From Teratosphaeria epicoccoides (Eukaryota; Ascomycota; Dothideomycetes; Mycosphaerellales; Teratosphaeriaceae), in NCBI GenBank assembly GCA_021401465.1, contig JADDMT010000052.1, positions 1 to 64,000 on the forward strand: 64,000 nucleotides of DNA. The letters run 5' to 3'. The notes beneath the pieces were generated by a model, which worked only from the letters and a program-made list of their open reading frames with translations, had not been told where the DNA came from and ran no database searches. This document shows positions 1-10,165 of this stretch, one piece after another; the stretch's first letter is position 1, and each line of letters opens with the position of its first letter. The position numbers and the translations under genes were made by a program.

Positions 1-848
1 TACCTTCGCACGATCGAGATCGGCAATTAGTCTTTTCCGCTAATCGCCTAACTTCTTCTATTCGACCTCTGTCACCTTCGCGTCGCAACTCCGACAGTTG
101 CTGAAGTGACATTGCGAACATTTCCCCAAGGAAATGTGTACCCGACAGACGAGCTTTAGCTCTTGACACCGAGTACAGGACTTCATGCTGTCCTAGCCCT
201 GACGATGGATTCGATTCGCGCGGCGTTTGCGTTTCTGCGTTAAAGGGGCGTCAGTGTCTAGAATGACACAAGGTAGTGATGTAGAAAGAGAAGACATCAC
301 AGTTTGAAAGAAGAAACAAGAGAAACCCCGCACTAATGAGGTAGCTCAGGGACGAGCTAGACTAAGAGGGGGATAGTGTCATAAGTGTCAGGAGTACTGT
401 CCAGAGTACTATAGGATACAGGATCATGTAGGTCCTAAGTGCTATGAGTCATAGTACCGTTATAGGAGTACTATGAGTTATAGGCATAGTCATAGAAGAA
501 AGGATCTGTCACGTAAGGACAGATCCCCGGATCTGTAGGGTTAGTCTACAGATCTATAGGCTTGTAAGGAAGAAGGGATCTGTCACGTGATAACAGACCC
601 TTAGATCTGTAGGGTTAGTCTACAGATCTACAGACATGGATCTGTCGGGTCTGTTAACAGATCTAACAGAGCTGCTCTGTCGCTCTCTAGTATATAGGGA
701 TGGCTTTAGGACAGACAGTTAGGAGCTTCGTGCTTAATCTTAATTCAATCCTCTCTTGCTTAGAGGAAAGTCAGTTACAAGGTCAACTGCCATTGTCGAT
801 ATTCTTCACAGCTTCCGAGTCTAACACCTAGTCACCTTCCTGCTATCG
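1..848. repeat. Repeat-derived, apparently non-coding DNA (LTR-like)
   Basis: No open frame of gene quality is visible. The stretch around 260-810 is rich in short direct repeats such as TGTCAT, AGTACT and ATAGG and has a TATA-like TATATAGGG near 693, which is the look of a retrotransposon LTR or leader. I could not fix its ends by a matching second copy inside the window, so the LTR reading is inference. It directly precedes, on the plus strand, the 3' end of a degenerate minus-strand frame. Confidence 0.4.
502..649. repeat. Imperfect 74-bp tandem duplication
   Basis: Two adjacent copies, about 502-575 and 576-649. Each begins GGATCTGTCACGT, contains GGATCTGTAGGG or AGATCTGTAGGG, and ends in the palindromic core TAGTCTACAGATCTA. 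The repeated GATCTGT and ACAGATC words make the block strongly self-complementary, so it could fold. A third partial GGATCTGT/ACAGATC pair follows at about 638-663. Confidence 0.7.
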
Positions 849-1632
849 GCACCTACCCTTATGACAGCGTGGCCTTAGCGGCGGGAGCGGTGAATTGCTT
901 GATGACCTTCTTGCGGATCATCCGCGTCTCAAAGTCATCGTCAATAGAGGCAAGGGCCCCGAGTTGCTAACGCTGACGGCTAGTCGGATATTTCTCGACG
1001 CTAACGTTAGCCTAGCGGAGAAAGTCAGCATTCATACTTAGAGGGCACCCGCACCGTATGCGTACTATGGCGAAGGTCTCGACCCTAACGGTTAGCACCT
1101 TCAAGATCTTCTAGACTAAGTCTGCGATCAGACCTAGACAAACGTTTTCGCCTGTTAGCAGAGAGTCGAAGCGAACGCTGCCGTGAGAACGGTTAGCAGT
1201 CGCGGTGAAGCACGAGAGGGCGCCGAGCAGGTAGGCGAGTGCCTCGTAGTACTTAGCCTGTAGCCTGTTCATAGTCAGGGTACCTTCGGCAATCCCCTCG
1301 TCGCGCGTACTCTAGAAGTCATCGATGTTACGGCAGAGCTAGTTGTACTCGCCGTACACCTCTTCAGGGAGGTCTTAGCATTTTTGATGCTTGCCATTGC
1401 AGTTGACACAATTGCGGTAGACACTGCCCTCATCAAACCCGCTGACGCAGATCTCGGCTACGCTTCGGTCAGTATAAGTCACGCATACCTCGCGGGTAGG
1501 GGACGCCTTACTAACACGCGGAGGAGAGATATGTGCAGCTTGGCTACTAAGGTTGTCGAGGCATTGTCGACACGAGCGACGATCGCGGGCAGAGCGAGTA
1601 GCGTCGAACTTAGTCTGCAGCATATGAGCCAT
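849..1632 (-). pseudogene. Degenerate ORF with two Cys clusters
   Basis: One minus-strand frame stays readable for about 260 codons from 1632 down to about 849, interrupted only by TAG and TAA codons. The first 85 codons are fully open. They contain two cysteine clusters, CRQC near residue 21 and CVNCNGKHQKC at residues 75-85, separated by about 50 residues; a zinc-binding role is plausible. Downstream is a helical stretch (MNRLQAKYYEALAYLLGA). The interrupting stops sit where Trp or Gln would be natural, for example between YN and LCRN, as expected of RIP. I do not recognise the family. It may be an accessory protein of a mobile element or a dead host gene. Confidence 0.5.
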
Positions 1633-2430
1633 TGTAGCTAAGACGGGTTGATTGATCTTGATTGATTGATTAAAGAAGAAGGAGCTCTAGTACGGACCCG
1701 CAGACATAGCGAGGCGCAAGCTAAGCGAAGTAGGAGCGGAGGTCGATGTTAGTGTCTTAGAACAGGAAAGTTTAGGGAGCGACGAGGTTTTTATACCCTC
1801 TGATAGCCCCCCTGTTGCCTACCGCAACCGTTGAGCTAGTAACTCGAACTACATGCGCAGAGTACCTGCCTTTAGTTGACTCACAAGGGGACTGAATAAT
1901 GCAATAACGGATAACGCGGCTGTCACGCATGTGCGCCGACTGCACTCGTGCTAGCCTACTAGCATGGAAATGTGGCGAGGCCCGCGCCAGGAGCGCGCTC
2001 CTGCCGTTTCGAGCGGCGCGCGCAGAGCGTCCGCGTACTTTCCTACTACCCCGAGGTTCTGCGACACGTTCTTCACGGTCACGACTAAATAGGGACGGCC
2101 AAGCTACTTGGCGAGGCCGGCGCGCATGCTCGCCCTATAATTTCAAGGATTGACCGAAGTACGTACTCGTAGTTTCCTGATATCTCGATCTGCATGTAAA
2201 GCGAAGGTGTTACGAAGCCGCCTAACATGTGACGGATTGAAACCCGCCCGAGTTAGCAGCCTCCGCCCCGTACTCGCTGCGAAGGTGTTAAGGTGTGCGC
2301 ATGACACATGTTGCGCAGGCTATCTACCTATTCACCCTTGCGCGGTGTAAGCGTGCCATATCCCGTACCCTATATGTTCCGCGTGTGTCACTTAGTGAGG
2401 CTAGGGACATCCTCATAGGAGGAGGGGCAG
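1633..2430. other. Gene-free repeat-region DNA
   Basis: No frame here can be supported as a gene. The only longer open stretches are short and without recognisable motifs. There is a small GATTGATTGATT run near 1660. The stretch ends at the TG of the left LTR at 2431. It is not recognisable as a continuation of the retroelement or of the integrase-like frame found on the other side of the LTR pair. Confidence 0.5.
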
Positions 2431-2790
2431 TGATACGGTTGATACTAGGGGACCATTTGAACCGCATGGGTTCTAATGGCCGCCCTTGGCATGCAGTGAC
2501 CCTGCCACATATAGCAAGGGGGTCCTTCGTACATACGTTGGCTCGTATGTCGTCCGAGTAGGATCAGTTGTCGACGTAGGACGCCCCCACGTCGCTGACC
2601 CTACGGTACCCCTACGGGGTTAGGCTCGGACATGCTTTCCCTAATTAAGGAGCGTCGGGGGTTATAAGCACCCTTAGCGCCACCTCTGCGATAAGCAGAA
2701 AGTAGCGCTGTCTTGTACCTACTAAAAGGTCGGATTACTCTGTCACACTACGAGATATTTTCATATCATATAGCATATACATCTATATCA
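2431..2790 (+). repeat. 360-bp LTR, left copy (plus orientation)
   Basis: The LTR starts TGATACGG and ends ATATCA (TG...CA ends). It matches the reverse complement of 4862-5221 over its whole 360 bp with only a few differences, the ones I saw being transitions. Read TGATACGG to ATATCA it contains GGTTATAAGC, a likely TATA element. Flanks are GGCAG on the left and GATCC on the right, so no target-site duplication is seen. It is inverted relative to the copy at 4862 and does not have the orientation expected for the 3' LTR of the minus-strand element lying between them. Confidence 0.9.
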
Positions 2791-4861
2791 GATCCACGCG
2801 TTCCTTTGCGCCTTGTAGAGGTAGTCTTGAAGTGTTTCAAGCTGCGATTCCGACATAGGGTACAGAGGTCGATGCGGAGGATTGTAACCCTCCTTAAGGT
2901 TAATCGCATGTTCCGCGTCTAGGGCCCGGGCATAGGCCGCAGCCTCTACGTCGAAAATATCGGCGTATTCCTCTAACTTAGGCGGAAGGGTAACGTTTTC
3001 CTTGACGTTCCGTATGCGGACCGCATACACGCATTAGACCTTCTTCATGTCCTTGTAGAAGCTGTGTGCGTCACGCATCCGCACTGCAGGAACTTCGCCT
3101 ATAGAGCCGTAGAACTAGTTGTCGGTAGCTCTATCAACAACGACTCCCTGCTTGTGGCGCCAAGGGCGGCCGAGCAGGAGCTCCTTATCAGGAACGTCTT
3201 TGGCGTAGAAGACTTCGTTAGTCTCGCGCACTTCTCCCGAGGAGTCCGCGAGTTAGAGGCGCACGTTGTACGCGCCTTAAGCCGCTGCGCCTTCGCCCCG
3301 AAAAGACTTCATGGTAGGCAGCAGGGCTCCTAGGATCGGCTTTAAACCGAGCCGTACGATTACCCTCTAGGGTATCACGTTAACCTCCGCAAGGTCATCT
3401 AACATACAGTCTACTAGCTCGAGCGAGCCATTAACTCGGACCGCGCCGGATAGGCGCCGCGCAGGCCACGAGTCTACACTATCGGTGACAGACAGCTTGG
3501 ATACCCGCGGTAGCCATTCGGTTGTCTCGGGCTTGTCCTTCTTTCGCCTCCCCTCCGGGGAGGTTTCGGACACCTTGCTTACCTTCTTCCCATCGCTTCG
3601 TTTAGGACAGCGAGCCGCCTAGTAGTCCCTCGCTCCACAGATGTAGCAGTTACTCGGAGGCTTCTTGCTACTGTCTTTTAGCTCGGAGGGCTTGCTCCTC
3701 CGGAATGAACTACCGCGTTAGACGTGACCCCTAGGGCGCTTGTGATAGCGGCCCTTCAGTAGGTCCTCGGGGCTTAGACGCTTATTGTCCTTACCGCCCG
3801 ATTTTCCATTTCGCTTCAAGGTGAGTTCCATACGTGTCGCAAGGGACACGAGGTCTTGCCGAGTTGTCGGAAGTTCATGAAAAGTCATGATTATGTTCCG
3901 AAGATTGTCATCAAGTTTGACGAGTAAGTGCCGCACGCGTTGCGTCTCGGTATAGGGTAGCATCTGTCCCTCGAGCGTGGCGAGATAGGTAGCGAAGCTA
4001 GAGGTTGTTTGTCCCTTCCCCTGCTTAGCCTTCTTATACTCGACAGACATGGTAAGGGCGCGATTCCCCGGATCCTTGACCTAGTCGACACAGAACTAGC
4101 GAAAGTCCGCCTACATATACGTTCTGTCGTAGACCCGCATAAGGTCATACCGCTCATGCTAATTGTTGCGAGGTTCCTTATCCTCTTTAAGCCACATCAC
4201 ACTAAAGGCGACTCGTTCGCCCTCTGTAGAATATCCGCGTAGGTTGAGCACGAAAACTGCCTTACACGCCTGCAAGAAAGTTCGAGCCTCCTTTAAGGTG
4301 TCTCCCTTAAACGGCTTCGGGTTGCGTGCGTTACGACTACCTCCTAGTTAGCCTACTATGGCCCCGAATTCAGGCACCAAGTTCGCGGGCACACGCGGAG
4401 GGTCTGCGCCTCCTAGTAAGTTGTCTTCGCGGGTCCCTAGCGTGAAATCTCGCTAGATTTCTTCGTCCGCCAGTTCGTTAGTACCGCTCATAGCGACGTC
4501 TTCGTCGTCCTCGCCGTTGTCGCTACTAGGAGCGGTGCGGCTCTAGCTCTAGTTCGCAAGGCGGTTCGCGACCTGATCGACAATCATGGCTACGAGGGCT
4601 AGGTCGATAGTCGGGGTTAGCTGCGGTCCCTATGCGGGGGGTCTATTACCTAGTCCGCCGCGTAATTGTCCTCTAGCGGAACCGTCGCTCGATGTAGTGT
4701 CGCTCGTAGCGGTTACTTCTGCGGGCTAGTTACTCGGGCTAGCTTCGCCATCGCGGGCGCTCGGGATGGCGCTCGCTGCGCGTTAGTTGCAAGTTCGTAG
4801 TGCTCTAGACATATCGTAGTATTCTCTACTAGACTGCAAAGCAGGGGGGAGAAAGCAGAAC
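2791..4861 (-). pseudogene. Truncated Ty3/Gypsy-type gag-protease-RT remnant
   Basis: Reading down the minus strand from the LTR at 4862: a leader, then gag with a 110-codon open piece (4050-3718), a zinc knuckle near 3650-3607, a protease-like piece ending VDCMLDDLAEVNVIP (3410-3367), and the start of reverse transcriptase (3030-2791) with the typical fungal Gypsy order of a linker, then HAINLKEGYNPPHRPLYPMS. The RT is cut off at the left LTR, so the RT active site, RNase H and integrase are absent. The zinc knuckle has a Tyr (TAC) at its His position and a TAG where Trp would fit. Several other stops break the frame. The element is dead. Confidence 0.85.
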
Positions 4862-5221
4862 TGATATAGATGTATGTGCTATATGATATGAAAATATCTC
4901 GCAGTGTGGCAGAGTAATCCGACCTTTTAGTAGGTACAAGACAGCGCTGCTTTCTGCTTATCGTAGAGGTGGCGCTAAGGGTGCTTATAACCCCCGACGC
5001 TCCTTAATTAGGGGAAGCATGTCCGAGCCTAACCCCGTAGGGGTACCGTAGGGTCAGCGACGTGGGGGCGTCCTACGTCGACAACTGATCCTACTCGGAC
5101 GACATACGAGCCAATGTATGTACGAAGGACCCCCTTGCCATATGTGGCAGGGTCACTACATGCCAAGGGCGGCCATTAGAACCCATGCGGTTCAGATGGT
5201 CCCCTAGTATCAACCGTATCA
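4862..5221 (-). repeat. 360-bp LTR, right copy (minus orientation)
   Basis: This is the reverse complement of the left LTR and has exactly the same length. It lies immediately upstream, in the minus direction, of the gag-RT remnant and has the correct orientation to be its 5' LTR and promoter (GGTTATAAGC). Its outer edge at 5221/5222 is also the exact point at which a plus-strand integrase-like frame begins. Confidence 0.9.
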
Positions 5222-6523
5222 CTAGATCTAGCTGATGCTTACTTTTGGCTGTTACAAGAAGCTTGTAGGGACGTAGGCGAAGGCCGTTATCTAGACGCAG
5301 AGGAGCTAGGCAATTAGCAAGAGGCTTAATTTGCGGCGAGGGTAGCGGCTATAGCTAGCGACTAAGGGCTATTGTTAGTCGACAAGATAGACGACTCTGA
5401 CGATCAAGACGATGACGACGATGACGACGACGAGCCCCTACGCTAGCCAGACATGTAGCATCGCTAGCAAGCTAAGCAGCTAGTCTTTAGACCCTAGCCG
5501 CCGCTAAGGAACAAGCTTACATTCGCTAATTGTTATTAGTATAGGACAAGCAAGATGAATCAGCGCATTGAGGTGTAGTAGGGCCAGCTCTTAAAGACTA
5601 AGCTTAATTACTAGAGAGACTAGTTTCAAGTGCTTAAAAACAGCAGCTATTAGAGCGAAGACTGCCTCTCTGACAAGATTGCCTTTATCGCGGTCTACAT
5701 GCCTATCATCTAGACAGCTGCTACTAAGTTCTTAATCTTGTAGAGGAACTACAAGATTCGCAGCTAACTACGGCAGCTACATTGTGTGCTAGGGGTCCCT
5801 AAGCGGCTATATAGATATCCGGAGAGTCATAAGACTATGCCTAGCTGCTAAAGCGGTATGCGAATTAATGCTAATAGTCCCTAATTAGCAGCGATTAAGG
5901 AATACCTTAAAGCCACAGGTTTTAGTAAGTCCTAATTACAGAGCACTTACAGAGTCGCTCGACGCACTAGAGAGCTATTAAGAGCTCTTTAACTTCGCTC
6001 AATATGCACGACCCCTACCTAGTATGCTAATCATAGTGTAGTCGTAGTATGCCTCGAGGCACTTTGCTGACTCTTAGCAGATATTAATGAGTACCTTCCT
6101 GCAGACACGTTAGCATAGTACGCTAGCACCTTAGTACAGGTTAGCGTTAATATGGCTGCTATCACTAGCGACGCTAATAAGCTAGAGAGTAGTAGAAGGC
6201 TGTATAAGCTTGCCTACTATTACCTCCGTAACTCCGCAAAGGCCTATCTAGATGCTAGTAACACTAAGCTAAAGCTAGTATAGTCTGACAAGCATCATGT
6301 AGTACCTCGCTTCCGACCGAATGTTAATCTACAGGTGCATGAGGCTATTAATAGACTAACACTACTACTTCTAGAGCAGATAACATAGCTGTTAGATAGC
6401 TTTAACAATGTGTAGCTTATAAGACTATTAGTGCGCTCCTCATTGAATCGAACAAGACTGCTACTACTCTATGTCTTTTGCCTGCTAATTAATAGGTCCC
6501 CCGTAACACTGTTTTTTGATTAA
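5222..6523 (+). pseudogene. Integrase-core (DDE/RNase H-fold) protein, stop-riddled
   Basis: A single plus-strand frame runs about 430 codons from the LTR edge. It is broken by about two dozen stops, almost all TAG or TAA with one TGA near 6066. An acidic run (eight Asp) lies near residues 63-70. Then comes SKMNQRIEV, two stops and GQL, followed by DKIAFIAVYMPII and later GVPKRLYRYPE. From memory this order matches the uncharacterised integrase core domain proteins common in fungi (NQRIE-WW, IAF-YMPLI, GKP-LY-YPE), in which the two stops fall on the conserved Trp pair. The family call is from memory and unsearched. The frame lacks its N-terminal part because it is cut at the LTR. It may be a transposase of an element shared with the two frames downstream. 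Confidence 0.6.
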
Positions 6524-6562
6524 TTTAATTACTACCTCTTTGCTTAGTATCATTAAGCCATT

Positions 6563-8589
6563 ATGGCAGAGCTAGCACATCTGCAGCGTATTAGAGACTA
6601 GATGATAGCTTGTCTAGTATTAGGAACACCCTACGCTCTTTACAATCACGAAGTACCCTAGTGTAACTACTACTTGATAGTTAATCCTACCCATCGAGTA
6701 ATAGTAACGCTAACAACGCCCTAACTAGCAACGCAAGGCCTTTAGGGTAAGTCGTCGGAGGCCTCTGTGATTACACTGCGAGCGCCTACTACGCCCTAGT
6801 TTTCATAGCATTTAACTGACCGTCTAGTCTCGTAGAAGCTAATATCGACTAGACCCCTAGGTCTAACCCTAACCCTAATGCGTCGACTGCAGCTGCGACT
6901 ACACTGCGACTAGCCTCTGCTAAGACAAATGCGGGTCTACAACTAACTCTAGAGCCTCGTCATCTTCAGGCAGCTCGTGCGAAGCGCCGTTAAGCAGCTC
7001 AAGTCTCTTAAGGACCGCTAGCGTTTACATCCTACGCTAGTATAGTCCCTGTCGCTAATTTAGAGCGTATAGGACACAAACCTCTCCTACTAGCTAAGGT
7101 AACACTACATGGCGGTACCCCTGCTAGCTCGTATTATGTAGTCACAGAGCAGCCGCAGCCTTAATCGACATAGGGTAAAGGCAAGGTAGCAAGAAGCTCT
7201 CTTCCGAATCTGCTAGCGCTAGTGCTAAAGTGTTTAAGAATTAATCTGAAGGTTTAGAAGCAAGTGAAGACCTTTACCTTGACTAAGCGGCATGACAAGG
7301 TCAATACTAAGTCTGTAGCAGAGCTAGAGCACTAGTGTAACAGGGTAGTAACCTTGTACGACAACGAATACAACGATCTTGAAGACAAACCCCTACTTAT
7401 CGACTTTCTGCTAAGTCGTGTCAAGCACGATCATCTTAAGGATATCAAGTCGTTTCCACGATACTAGGGGCACCTCTTTATCGACAGTTAACCCGTAGAT
7501 CTAGTCACATAGCAATTCACTAAGATCGATATAGAGCTATACGACGATATCAAGAAGATGCTAGAACCATTCAGGACTCCGCCTAAGGCCGATAATAAGT
7601 ACAATCTCTAGATTAACGTAGTGCTCTTCAAAACAGACGCTTAGATAGCTGCTTAGATTACTTACCTCAAGAAGAACGCCCCCTAGTTACCGGACAAGCA
7701 GCTCGTAAGCAATGACGAGCTAGCAGCTAACACTTCAGACGCTAGTAGATTTAGTCTTATAGACGCTAAGCTCTAAGAGCTCTTAGAAGACTGTCATGGC
7801 TCAGACATTAAAGACAGGCTACCCCCCCTAACATAACAGTATAGTTACGATGTTAGCGACCCTGTTATACACGCCATTCTCGCTGAAGATGAGGCCGCTA
7901 CTACAAGTCGCTATGTGAGCACATAGCGAGGCCACAAACGAGACCCTTCGTCTAATCTGCTAGTCCGAGCTTCACTAGGTGCTCTAGCGCTGTAAACAAT
8001 TAGACGAACTACAGAGGTAATCACGGAGGCATTCGACAGTCGAATTATCAAACTAGAGCTAGTCTCTAGCTTAGATGCCCTGCTAGCATATAGCTCGTAG
8101 CAGGGGGTAGATATGTTTGACTTAACTAAGCTTAGTAGTAATGATGAGCTTCTACTACTAGATACCTTCATGAAGAGCTAGAGGGTATTCTTACTACACT
8201 CAAAGAAGCAGCAGGAGACAAAGGCGTCTAAGTTAGAGCTGATAATCAAACAAGAGCGCTAGTCGCTAGCTCCTAGGGCTACTCATGGTTCTGCTACTAC
8301 TACTGCTACTACTAGTACAACTCTAGGACCTCATCCGGCTCCTATAGCTATGACAGCGTCACTAACACCGAAGACTCCGCAGCTAGAGACGCCGCCGCTA
8401 GCTGCGAAGCCCCCTGTAGTAAAGACGCCGCTACTAACGACGCCGCCGCTAGCTGCAAAGACTAAGAAGCAAGGGGGTAAGAGGAAGAAGGCAGACAAGC
8501 CGCTACTACCGTAGCTTGCAGAGTTGATACATGAGCCACAACAGCGCAAGAAGGTGAATTATAAGGATGCCTATAATAGCATGTAGTAA
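6563..8589 (+). pseudogene. Long unknown degenerate ORF pair
   Basis: A frame from ATG 6563 is readable for about 75 codons (MAELAHLQRIRD, later GTPYALYNHEVP). A second frame is then readable from about 6880 to a double stop at 8584-8589, roughly 570 codons, interrupted only by TAG and TAA. The second protein would be rich in Asp and Lys in its middle (KHDHLKDIKSFPRY) and ends in a Pro/Thr/Lys-rich tail with a duplicated TPPLAAK motif near 8390-8460. I do not recognise either part. The frame change near 6800-6880 could be an old intron or an indel. It shares strand and mutation pattern with the integrase-like frame upstream. Confidence 0.5.
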
Positions 8590-8915
8590 TGAAAAGGTTT
8601 ATTATTAGTCTGGCGTTAGTGTATTGCGTAGTCATAGTGTATTCGATAGCAAAATCGCTAAAAAGATATTTAACATGTCTTGATAGTCACTAAAAAAAGA
8701 GTTGAATAAAAAATCGAATTATGCTACTTATAGCTAAGTCGTAGTATGCGTCGACATAGTCAACTTGATAGCACTGTTCAAATAACGCTAAACCCCTAAG
8801 CTCCTTCGCTATTCTACTACTACTACTACTGCTGCTACTACACGCTACCTCTAGAGCGCTCATGGCGCTCTTCATTAGTATAGTGCGGCGGCGTAGCACC
8901 TGCAAATATAGCCCT
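8590..8915. repeat. Spacer with ACT/CTG microsatellite
   Basis: This stretch lies between the plus-strand unknown frame and a minus-strand frame. It contains an imperfect trinucleotide run (CTACTACTACTACTACTG) near 8813-8842 and AT-rich tracts near 8690-8720. A short minus-strand frame crosses the trinucleotide run as poly-Ser, but nothing else supports a gene. Confidence 0.5.
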
Positions 8916-9672
8916 CTAGAGCGCCTTGATATAGATTATACTGTCTATAACAGTGCGACTAACGTTAACTATCCGCTCTATGATAGCATTAAGCTCTACA
9001 TGTATTGTGGCGAACTGACTATTACTGTAGTCTACAAGACTAGCAACGTGCTCTACTAGCATAGCTAACTGCCCCTTAACTATACTAAACCTTGCTATAA
9101 CAGACCGCATGTTACTATTATCATTAACATTATTAATGTCTCTAGTACCGCTAAGGATACCCTCTATATTGCTAAGCCGCGCGTCGATGCGTATATCGAA
9201 TGCGTCTAGTCGTAGTTTAATTACAGTAAGCCTTGACTTAACTGCCCCTATTTTCTCCTTAATCGACAGCTCATGCTAGCGATTAGCGCGACATCTAACG
9301 CGATTGTTGCGCTTACAGAATGCGCAAGCCGCATCATCACGCTAGGACTAGACCCTACACTTATAACCGCGCTTAGTGCATTCATTACATGGATTAATAG
9401 CTAGCTTGCCTTTGTTAGTCTCTATAATACAGCTAGCTATGTCGTACTTGCGTAGGAGGGCATCTTTCTCCTTGAGGCTAGTGTTGTAATCGTACTACTA
9501 GCTCTCTTCAGACTTATACTACTAATCAGCGGTATTCTTAGTCTCTAGACAGCGCAAACTACTACTACAAGTTAGCGACTACCTCTGTAAGTACGCTGTA
9601 AGTGCGGAAACAACTTACACTGGCGCTAGAGGTAGCAGCTTAGGTTCAGGTGAGCTGGTAGTAGATTCTTCA
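8916..9672 (-). pseudogene. Degenerate ORF with Zn-cluster-like motif
   Basis: The minus-strand frame from about 9672 to the TAG at 8916 is readable with TAG/TAA interruptions. It encodes CNECTKRGYKC, then about ten residues, then CAFCKRNNRVRC: a C-x2-C-x6-C-x10-C-x2-C-x7-C spacing close to a fungal Zn(II)2Cys6 binuclear cluster. A long helical region with heptad-like hydrophobics follows (SIKEKIGAVKSRLTVIKLRL), as in the dimerisation coiled coil of such proteins. In-frame TAGs occur inside the cluster loop. Likely a dead DNA-binding protein, possibly carried by the same element as the integrase-like frame; that link is inference. Confidence 0.5.
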
Positions 9673-10165
9673 GCTATTTTAGTACCTTGTTAGGAGCGAT
9701 ATTATAGTAATCTGAGGGTGTAACATAGTAAGTTGATGGCGGCGAGGAGGAATCACTTATAACTGAGCTGACAATAGCATTGAATCACAATAACAATCGC
9801 TAGTGAAGTAGCATTTGGCAAATAACTAGCTCAATTCAAGCAAACACGTGATATCAAGAAACACATGCATGTGGAATTGGCACATTTAGACCGCCGTCCG
9901 GACAGATCCCCGTGCTAGCCTCGAATAGCGACTGCGCTCTAATAATATGTGAGCATCCACGGCATCACTGAGCGTGTGGTCAGCCGCTTGCAATAGTCCT
10001 CCAGCAGGGCATTGCTGATCAACAACGCGTGACTCTCGCGCCTGGACCAGCCACACGAGCTCCCTATTGCCATAACGCACCAATTGGATAAGCCATCTAT
10101 AACGATATCCCGCCACGTCCCGGAAACCCACCCCCGTCGCGCGTCGACAAGCATCCATCAACGAG
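9673..10165. other. Boundary between repeat block and gene region
   Basis: The base composition and the density of TAG words change here from the stop-rich repeat DNA to ordinary coding-region DNA. No terminal repeat or target duplication marks the edge. The last 300 bases serve as upstream region of the next gene. A minus-strand open stretch in this area is the shadow of the next gene's Thr-rich exon. Confidence 0.4.

Noticed and set aside
6863..6878. Short telomere-like CTAACCCTAACCCTAA
   Set aside because: Under three units and inside a readable degenerate coding stretch (GLTLTLM in one frame). It is too short for an interstitial telomere and is best read as chance.
5222..9672. Use of TAG/TAA as Gln codons (alternative code in an element)
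   Set aside because: Stops also replace Trp and one TGA occurs, His-to-Tyr change is seen in the neighbouring gag, and all host genes use TAA, TAG and TGA as stops. C-to-T mutation at CpA explains all of it.
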